A stretch of 49,471 nucleotides of DNA from Acinetobacter lwoffii (lineage in GTDB: Bacteria > Pseudomonadota > Gammaproteobacteria > Pseudomonadales > Moraxellaceae): assembly GCF_024129355.1 (NCBI RefSeq), contig NZ_JAMXXP010000023.1, forward strand, positions 1 to 49,471, in the 5' to 3' direction. How positions within the stretch are numbered: position 1 is the first letter of the stretch; each line of letters starts with the position of its first letter. Shown here one piece after another: positions 43,858 to 49,471 of the stretch. The notes beneath the pieces were generated by a model. The model had not been told where the DNA came from and did no database searches. It worked only from the letters and a program-made list of their open reading frames with translations. Made by a program: the position numbers and the translations under genes.

Positions 43858-45108
43858 ATGTTTGCCAATATCTCTATCGCTGAATTTGATCCAGAATTAG
43901 CTCAAGCAATCTCGAATGAAGATGCTCGCCAAGAAGCTCATATTGAGCTAATCGCTTCTGAAAACTACTGCTCACCAGCAGTTATGGAAGCTCAAGGTTC
44001 AAAACTTACTAACAAATATGCGGAAGGCTACCCAGGTAAACGCTACTATGGCGGTTGCGAGTATGTAGACGTTATCGAACAATTGGCGATTGACCGTGCT
44101 AAAGAACTCTTTGGTGCTGATTATGCTAACGTTCAGCCACATGCTGGTTCACAAGCAAACTCAGCAGTTTACTTAGCGCTTCTTAACCCGGGCGATACAG
44201 TTCTGGGTATGAGCCTTGCTCACGGTGGTCACTTGACGCACGGTGCAAAAGTAAGTTTCTCTGGTAAAACATATAATGCGATTCAGTACGGTTTAAACCC
44301 TGAAACTGGCGAGATCGATTACGAAGAAGTTGAGCGTTTGGCGCTTGAGCACAAGCCACGCATGATCGTTGCTGGTTTCTCTGCATACAGCCAAATCGTT
44401 GACTGGCAGCGTTTCCGTGACATCGCGGACAAAGTTGGCGCTTACCTATTTGTTGATATGGCTCACGTTGCAGGTCTGGTTGCCGCTGGCGTTTACCCAA
44501 GCCCGGTGCAAATCGCTGACGTTACTACGACTACGACTCACAAAACACTTCGTGGTCCACGTTCAGGTCTGATCCTTGCGAAAGCAAACGAAGAAATCGA
44601 GAAGAAACTTCAATCGGCTGTATTCCCAGGCAACCAGGGTGGTCCTTTGGTTCACGCGATTGCTGCGAAAGCAATCTGCTTCAAAGAAGCAATGGCACCT
44701 GAATACAAAGCTTATCAGCAACAAGTAGTTGTGAATGCGAAAGCAATGGCTGAAGTATTAATCGCTCGTGGTTATGACGTAGTTTCTGGTGGTACTGAAA
44801 ACCACTTGTTCTTGTTGTCTTTAATCAAACAAGACATCACAGGTAAAGAAGCTGACGCTTGGTTAGGTGCTGCTCACATTACTGTGAACAAAAACTCTGT
44901 ACCAAACGATCCACGCTCTCCGTTCGTCACTTCAGGTATCCGTATCGGTACACCTGCAGTAACAACTCGCGGTTTTGGCGAAGCTGAAGTGCGTGAACTT
45001 GCAGGCTGGATCGCTGACATCCTAGATGCTAAAGGCGATGAAGCTGTTATCAACGCGGTGAAAGAGAAAGTTGCAGCGGTATGTGCTAAATTCCCAGTTT
45101 ATGCATAA
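43858..45108 (+). CDS. glyA: Serine hydroxymethyltransferase
   Basis: PLP enzyme converting serine and tetrahydrofolate to glycine and methylene-tetrahydrofolate, the main source of one-carbon units. The 416-aa product has [35 protein letters not shown], and the PLP lysine Lys229 in [12 protein letters not shown]. It is intact and of normal length. Codon use is strongly biased, indicating high expression. It has its own promoter and terminator; no glycine riboswitch or MetR/PurR site was recognised in the short leader. Confidence 0.97.
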   Translation: MFANISIAEFDPELAQAISNEDARQEAHIELIASENYCSPAVMEAQGSKLTNKYAEGYPGKRYYGGCEYVDVIEQLAIDRAKELFGADYANVQPHAGSQANSAVYLALLNPGDTVLGMSLAHGGHLTHGAKVSFSGKTYNAIQYGLNPETGEIDYEEVERLALEHKPRMIVAGFSAYSQIVDWQRFRDIADKVGAYLFVDMAHVAGLVAAGVYPSPVQIADVTTTTTHKTLRGPRSGLILAKANEEIEKKLQSAVFPGNQGGPLVHAIAAKAICFKEAMAPEYKAYQQQVVVNAKAMAEVLIARGYDVVSGGTENHLFLLSLIKQDITGKEADAWLGAAHITVNKNSVPNDPRSPFVTSGIRIGTPAVTTRGFGEAEVRELAGWIADILDAKGDEAVINAVKEKVAAVCAKFPVYA

Positions 45109-45127
45109 TCGCTTATAAACGGAAAGG

Positions 45128-45151
45128 AGCTCCCAACCGGGAGCTTTTTTT
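45128..45151 (+). terminator. Terminator after glyA
   Basis: AGCTCCC-AACC-GGGAGCT with eight Ts, 19 nt past the stop. Confidence 0.92.
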
Positions 45152-45613
45152 ATAGCTGTAAAAATAACGATGTAAAAGATGTTTAGACTTGATCGGGCTT
45201 ATATAGATCAATTTCCATGCCGTAAGAGATTGAGTCATCAATAAAATCATATTGAGTTTTTCTCAATCTGGCTTAAAGTCTTTTATCAACTATTTGTATT
45301 TTTAAATGCTTTAAAAGAATGAATGCATTCGTTGCATGCTTTGCTTGAAATTATTTACAGGAATTATTTTCAGAACCTGACACTTTAAAAATAATAGGTT
45401 ATTGAGCTGAAGATCATGGTAGATGAAGCGCTTGAGTGAATCCCATGTTACTGTAAGGTGGTGCTGATATAAGCGCCGTGAATGACATCATTCTTTTTAT
45501 TTAAACGTTATATGGATCGGTATCATTTGAATATGGGTAAATCCTGTATTTAAAAATGCTGCTGGCGGTTGATTGATTAATTTTTCATTTATGCATTAAA
45601 CAAGGTAATAAGG
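45152..45613. other. Spacer of about 460 nt between glyA and rnk
   Basis: A/T-rich with no convincing gene. It holds a small hairpin ATTGAG-TTTT-CTCAAT (45251-45266) and presumably the rnk promoter. I see no tRNA, repeat array or insertion sequence. Confidence 0.5.
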
Positions 45614-46018
45614 ATGACTAAACCCAACATTATTTTATCTGAGCAAGATTTACATCGTCTGGAAACGATGCTGGAGAATCAGAGCAAGCTGAGCGAAACC
45701 ATGATCCGCTTAGAGGATGAATTGGCACGTGCCGAAGTGGTCGAGCCGCAAGCGATCGCAAGCAATATCGTAACCATGCATTCCCGTGTGTTGTTGACCA
45801 TTGCACCTTCTACGGAAGCTGTTGAGGTGACACTAGTTTACCCACACGAATTTAAAGGTGAAAAGGGGCAGGTCAATGTCATCGCACCGATAGGTGCAGC
45901 CATTTTGGGCTTAGCAGAAGGTCAAACCATTGAATGGCCACAACCGGATGGTAATACCATGAAAGTGACCATTGAAAAAGTGCTGTTTCAGCCGGAGAGC
46001 GAAGGGGATTATCTTTAA
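45614..46018 (+). CDS. rnk: Nucleoside diphosphate kinase regulator Rnk
   Basis: GreA/GreB-related protein of 134 aa that binds RNA polymerase. In E. coli and Pseudomonas it influences Ndk levels and alginate production. A short N-terminal coiled coil (residues 8-45, SEQDLHRLETMLENQSKLSE) is followed by the GreA-C-like domain (about 50-134, with VTLVYPHEF, IAPIGAAILGLAEGQTIEWP). The short coil lacks the Gre tip acidic pair needed for transcript cleavage, as is normal for Rnk. Single gene with its own terminator. Confidence 0.92.
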   Translation: MTKPNIILSEQDLHRLETMLENQSKLSETMIRLEDELARAEVVEPQAIASNIVTMHSRVLLTIAPSTEAVEVTLVYPHEFKGEKGQVNVIAPIGAAILGLAEGQTIEWPQPDGNTMKVTIEKVLFQPESEGDYL

Positions 46019-46040
46019 GCCAGCGTTGGATCATCCTTGA

Positions 46041-46064
46041 AAGCCATAGCAATATGGCTTTTTT
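46041..46064 (+). terminator. Terminator after rnk
   Basis: AAGCCATA-GCAA-TATGGCTT followed by TTTT, 22 nt past the stop. The next 295 nt up to the telA operon are A/T-rich and should contain its promoter; TTGCTA (46295) and TAGACT (46316) are a weak candidate pair with a 15-bp spacer. Confidence 0.88.
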
Positions 46065-46359
46065 GTATATGGATTTTAAGTAAAACCTGGTGTTGTAAGC
46101 ATTTAGATCAGATTGAATACATTTTAAAGTTCTAAATGCTTAAAGTTAAACAATTCTCAAGATGCTACGTAGCCATTTATCTCTGTAATTGGATTGTCTT
46201 GCCAAAATCATAATTAAAATAAAGATAAAACATGGATTTAGTTAAAGTGATGTAACGAATTTCTGGATAAATATACACAACGCAGTCTGTTTTTTTGCTA
46301 CATTCGAAGATGTTCTAGACTTCTTTGTTTCACTTTTTTTAAAGGATATCGCCTCAACC

Positions 46360-47151
46360 ATGTCGCGCTTTGAAGCTCTACCTGCCTTGACTGACATGAT
46401 GCTTGATCGTGAGGAAATTCTGGCGATTAAGCGTAATGAGCTTGTGCCTGTACTGGATAATCAATATGGGCTGAATCATTATGCAGATGCTTTGATTCAG
46501 GCACAGTCCGTTCTACTGAATGGTGTAGACCCGCACTTGACCCAACAGTTAAGCCATACCATTGAGCAATTGATTCAGGCTTTGGCAGAATCTAAAAAAT
46601 ATCTGAAAAAACGTAAATTTAATGCCCTACAGAAATGGCTAGGCATCGATCTGGATTATGGCTCAAGTCAGGTGGAATATTATCAACGGCTAGACCGTTT
46701 GCTCGATCAGGCCGATCACTTAAGCCGTAAATTGCAGATTGAAATTCAGAAATCGCAGTCACGTTTTCAGCAGCTTTTGGGGTTGCGCGAACAGATGGCC
46801 AAGCACATTGTCGCAGCAGACGAGTTTCTGTCTGAATATCCGCTATTCGTCAAAAACCAGCATCCCTTGGATAATTTTTCAGAACGCCTCTCCAAGAAAA
46901 TTAATACCTTACGTACCTTGCAAAGCAGTAATGACATCGCCATTACCCAGATGCAGCTTTCGCAGCAGCTTTCCTTTAGCCTGCTGGATCGCTTTAAGGA
47001 AGCACAGCAGGTCTTGATTCCGGCCTGGCAATATCATGTCAAACAAAGCCAGACGAAACACTCGACAAGTGATCTGGAAAAACTTGATAATAGCCGTGAG
47101 AGTCTGATTAAAACGTTAAAAAAATCCCTCGAGAAACCCTCGAAAACATAA
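46360..47151 (+). CDS. Divergent TelA-like protein, first gene of the telA operon
   Basis: Soluble, almost fully alpha-helical protein of 263 aa, shorter and more diverged than TelA. Aligning it by eye with the next gene shows shared anchors at constant spacing: an Asp-x-x-Leu helix start 37 residues before KHIVAA (TelA: VHIAAG), and a second block in which LQ is followed after 21 residues by an aspartate in DRF (TelA: DKF) and 13 residues later by the W of PAW in both proteins. TelA has about 13 more residues between the two blocks. I infer a tandem duplication followed by divergence. Residues 80-92 are strongly basic (ESKKYLKKRKF). It starts 16 nt before the intergenic gap to telA, so the two are cotranscribed. 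Confidence 0.75.
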   Translation: MSRFEALPALTDMMLDREEILAIKRNELVPVLDNQYGLNHYADALIQAQSVLLNGVDPHLTQQLSHTIEQLIQALAESKKYLKKRKFNALQKWLGIDLDYGSSQVEYYQRLDRLLDQADHLSRKLQIEIQKSQSRFQQLLGLREQMAKHIVAADEFLSEYPLFVKNQHPLDNFSERLSKKINTLRTLQSSNDIAITQMQLSQQLSFSLLDRFKEAQQVLIPAWQYHVKQSQTKHSTSDLEKLDNSRESLIKTLKKSLEKPSKT

Positions 47152-47167
47152 CAATATAAGGTGAACT

Positions 47168-48301
47168 ATGACCAAGTCTGATTTAGTAAATTTACCTGTT
47201 GAAAGCTCGAATGAACTGGTCGAACAAAAATTCCAGCAAATGGACCTGAAAGAACTGGGCTTGCAGCCTGCTGACTTTCAGGAGGTGCTGGCTGCACGTA
47301 AAGAGTTGCAGAACATGAGTCATAACAGCGTGGCTGAGTATGGTAAAAATATTGCGACCAAAACTTCGACCTATACCGATGAATTACTGAATCTGGTGCA
47401 AAATAGAGATCTGGATGCGACAGGACAGAAGCTGAATCAGGTGGTACAGGTGGCGCAGCAGCTAAATACCAGCAGTATTCTCAATAAAAAGAAAAGCTCG
47501 GGTTTTTTTGGCAATATCATCAGTAAATTCAAAGGTGCGAAAGATAACTTTGATGCGCATTTCAATACCACTAAAGAGCAGTTAGATGTACTGGTGAAAG
47601 AGATTGAAACCTCGCAATCCGGTTTGAAAGCACGTGTTGATACCCTGGATAAAATGTTTGACGGGGTACAGGATGAATATAAACAGCTCGGGGTGCATAT
47701 CGCCGCAGGACGTTTACGCGAACAGGAGCTGCAACAGGAAATTTCCGCTTTAACCGCCTTGCCGCAAGATCAGAGCACCACCCAGAAAATTTATGACCTG
47801 AACCATCTGGCCAATAATCTGGAAAAACGTGTCAGTGATTTACAGGTATTGCAGCAATCTGCGATGCAGACCTTGCCAATGATCCGGATTATCCAGTCGA
47901 ATAACCTGATGTTGGTCGACAAGTTCTATGCGATTAAAAACATTACTTTACCGGCGTGGAAAAACCAGATCAGTCTGGCGATTTCGTTGAGTGAACAGAA
48001 GAACAGTGTACAGCTGGCCAATACCATTGATGATGCTACCAACGAGCTGCTGCGCCGTAATGCTGACCTGTTACATCAGAACTCGGTTGATACGGCTAAA
48101 GCCAACCAGCGTTCAGTGATTGACATCGAAACGCTTGAACATGTGCAAAACACCCTCATTAAAACTGTAAATGATGTGATTCAGATCCAGAAAGAAGGTG
48201 TACAAAAACGCACAGAAGCAACCGTGCGTTTGAAAGCTTTGCAGGATAATCTGAATCATTTGGTGATTGAATCAAGTACCAGTGGATCCAAGCCCAACTA
48301 A
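47168..48301 (+). CDS. telA: Toxic anion resistance protein, TelA/KlaA family
   Basis: Member of the TelA (KlaA) family, 377 aa, linked in other bacteria to tellurite, colicin and stress resistance, by an unknown mechanism. The product is long and helical, with coiled-coil potential from about 120 to 370. Family features include FFGNIISKFKGAKDNF (100-125), the VHIAAGRLREQELQQEI helix near 178 and the segment LPAWKNQISLAI near 270. No membrane helix. It lies 16 nt after a divergent paralog and 37 nt before a membrane protein gene, so the three probably form one functional unit. Confidence 0.9.
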   Translation: MTKSDLVNLPVESSNELVEQKFQQMDLKELGLQPADFQEVLAARKELQNMSHNSVAEYGKNIATKTSTYTDELLNLVQNRDLDATGQKLNQVVQVAQQLNTSSILNKKKSSGFFGNIISKFKGAKDNFDAHFNTTKEQLDVLVKEIETSQSGLKARVDTLDKMFDGVQDEYKQLGVHIAAGRLREQELQQEISALTALPQDQSTTQKIYDLNHLANNLEKRVSDLQVLQQSAMQTLPMIRIIQSNNLMLVDKFYAIKNITLPAWKNQISLAISLSEQKNSVQLANTIDDATNELLRRNADLLHQNSVDTAKANQRSVIDIETLEHVQNTLIKTVNDVIQIQKEGVQKRTEATVRLKALQDNLNHLVIESSTSGSKPN

Positions 48302-48338
48302 ATCAGGTGGGGCCAAAATCTGAAAGAAGGAGTAGAGA

Positions 48339-49256
48339 TTGCCGCCCTTAGATGAATACGCCGTTAAGCCTCAGGACATCAAGCAGGGGGTAGTTGCACT
48401 CAAGAAACGTCAACGCAATTTGATGCTATTGGGTTTGACTACCTCTACTATATTTATAGCTTCAATCATTAGCCTATTTTTCCAGCAGGAACTGGTCTAT
48501 GGCTTTTTTGGCCTGAGTACTGAAGTTCAGCAGTTGCATTTACCGGTCAGTGTAGATGCCACACTGGCCAGCATTGGTGATAGTCCGGATTATTTTTTTA
48601 GTTTACTGAGCTGGTTTGGCTGGCTGATTATTAAAATTTTTGCCTCTTTTATCGGCGCATTTTTTGTGATTGGCTTACTGAAAAAGTTGCGTTTCTTTTA
48701 TGTGCGCTTTCAGTCTTTTGTGCTGAAATTTGTCGCCTGGCTGATTGCTTTTATCGTGATCTGGTCGGGATTAACCTACTGGCAGCATGATCTACGTAAT
48801 GATCGGGATGATGCTTATCAGCAAGTGGTGTATTACGACAGCAATATCAATGACAGTGAAATTGCCCGTTATCTGGCCGATTCAGAGATTGCTGCACCAG
48901 TAAAGTCTTATTTACTGGCGCAAACGGCATTGCTGCATAAGCCGCAGGATTTATCTGCCGCAAAACCCTATGTTTTAAACTTGGTTGAGGCAGAAAAACA
49001 GGATCCTAAATTTGAACAATATGGTTTCAAGCCTGAACAAATCTGGACTATGCAGCAACAGGTCTATGGTCAAGCCATGACACCAGTCGCCAAGAGTGTA
49101 AATACGCAGGTACAACAGGCGGATCAGTTAAGTCAGATCACGAAGCTGGTCATTATTGGTGTCGCTATTTTATCGGCGCTACTCAGCTTAATCTTGTTTT
49201 TCTTGGCCAACTCAATCAAGGGTCGTTCCCTGCGTATCGAACAGCGGATTCATTAA
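48339..49256 (+). CDS. Four-helix membrane protein of the telA operon
   Basis: Integral membrane protein of 305 aa, family not recognised. Helices are predicted near 30-50 (LLGLTTSTIFIASIISLFF), 90-115 (FGWLIIKIFASFIGAFFVIGLL), 127-148 (FVAWLIAFIVIWSGLTYW) and 272-297 (LVIIGVAILSALLSLILFFLA). A soluble domain of about 120 residues between helices 3 and 4 is probably periplasmic. The start is TTG at 48339, with AAGGAG 7 nt upstream. It could anchor the soluble TelA proteins at the membrane; this is inference from the operon. A terminator follows. Confidence 0.82.
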   Translation: MPPLDEYAVKPQDIKQGVVALKKRQRNLMLLGLTTSTIFIASIISLFFQQELVYGFFGLSTEVQQLHLPVSVDATLASIGDSPDYFFSLLSWFGWLIIKIFASFIGAFFVIGLLKKLRFFYVRFQSFVLKFVAWLIAFIVIWSGLTYWQHDLRNDRDDAYQQVVYYDSNINDSEIARYLADSEIAAPVKSYLLAQTALLHKPQDLSAAKPYVLNLVEAEKQDPKFEQYGFKPEQIWTMQQQVYGQAMTPVAKSVNTQVQQADQLSQITKLVIIGVAILSALLSLILFFLANSIKGRSLRIEQRIH

Positions 49257-49264
49257 TTTCCCAT

Positions 49265-49291
49265 AATGCTCCTGAATAGGGAGCATTTTTT
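49265..49291 (+). terminator. Terminator after the telA operon
   Basis: AATGCTCC-TGAATAG-GGAGCATT with a run of Ts, 9 nt past the stop. Confidence 0.9.
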
Positions 49292-49383
49292 GATGAAATT
49301 TCAACGCTATTTTTAAGATAACCTATTCAACTTGCTTAACACAGTTCAAAAATTTAAATAAGGCAGTAAAAAAACTAGGTTTA

Positions 49384-49471
49384 GGGTCTGTTGACATTTA
49401 CTGTTCATAATTAACCCTATAAAGGTAGCCATAAAAATATACAGGCTAAAGCAACAGAACTTTGATAATTT
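49384..49471 (-). mobile_element. Right-hand tip of an insertion sequence, IS5-like
   Basis: From 49384 the sequence GGGTCTGTTGACATTTACTG has the look of an IS terminal repeat, and just inside it the minus strand carries the end of a transposase frame. Most of the element lies outside the window, so its left end, target duplication and exact name cannot be determined. Confidence 0.55.
49417..49471 (-). CDS. C-terminal fragment of an IS5-family transposase (partial)
   Basis: The minus strand ends ...NYQSSVALACIFLWLPL-stop, with the TAG at 49417-49419. A tail of this form (NYxSxVxLACIxIWLP) is typical of IS5-family transposases, as I recall. Only 17 residues are inside the window, so the subgroup cannot be set and I cannot tell whether the gene is intact. 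Confidence 0.55.
   Translation of the reverse strand, partial: NYQSSVALACIFLWLPL

Noticed and set aside
45416..45500. Short minus-strand frame (MSFTALISAPPYSNMGF...) between glyA and rnk
   Set aside because: Only 24 codons, no ribosome binding site and no neighbouring fragments in frame.
1..49471. Defence island, prophage or CRISPR array
   Set aside because: No cas, restriction, toxin-antitoxin or phage structural genes, and no regularly spaced repeats were seen; the gene content is core genome apart from the IS tip.

Overview
The window looks like a chromosomal segment of an Acinetobacter (Moraxellaceae, Gammaproteobacteria). The evidence is low GC with strong A/T-rich spacers, the characteristic protein sequences (for example the lepA-lepB-DUF4845-rnc-era-recO-pdxJ-miaE run) and several small proteins of the kind known mainly from this genus. 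Almost everything is ordinary core genome. The only mobile DNA I can support is the tip of an IS5-like element at the extreme right end. There is no prophage, CRISPR array or obvious defence island.

Layout. 1-8.2 kb, all minus strand: a sulfate assimilation block. Two paralogous periplasmic sulfate-binding proteins (sbp) are followed by a small alpha/beta hydrolase, the permeases cysT and cysW, the ATPase cysA and the regulator cysB, with a FadL-type porin beyond them. 8.3-11.3 kb, plus: pabC-mltG-tmk (folate, peptidoglycan, dTTP) and a hotdog thioesterase. 11.4-13.0 kb: nadB on minus. 13.3-15.2 kb: a DegP/MucD periplasmic protease and a second thioesterase. 15.5-22.6 kb, plus: the lepA-lepB-DUF4845-rnc-era-lipoprotein-recO-pdxJ-miaE cluster. 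22.8-28.0 kb: tRNA-Asn, a small unknown gene behind a RutR-like palindrome, a thioesterase, a MATE transporter, an aspartate-type aminotransferase and map. 28.1-30.0 kb: rpsB (with a structured leader) and tsf. 30.1-34.2 kb: small envelope and unknown proteins, including RlpA and MltB. 34.3-36.8 kb: queF with a YadGH-like ABC exporter. 37.0-41.3 kb: tRNA-Arg, a Cache-GGDEF diguanylate cyclase, a ~1 kb gap holding a candidate small RNA, and small unknown genes. 41.4-46.0 kb: a DEDD exonuclease, a lipoprotein lipase, glyA and rnk. 46.4-49.3 kb: a three-gene operon of a divergent TelA-like protein, TelA itself and a four-helix membrane protein. 49.38 kb to the end: the edge of an IS.

How the genes work together. 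The cys block makes a complete sulfate/thiosulfate importer plus its regulator. Both sbp genes carry a nearly identical A/T-rich element at exactly the same distance from their start codons, which points to shared control, probably by CysB. The lepA-miaE run groups translation, protein export and RNA processing genes, with start codons touching or overlapping stop codons, as expected for one transcript. The most interesting items for follow-up are the TelA tandem operon, the RutR-like operator in front of an unknown gene, the candidate sRNA near 39.33-39.47 kb, and an unannotated coding-like frame on the minus strand just upstream of lepA.
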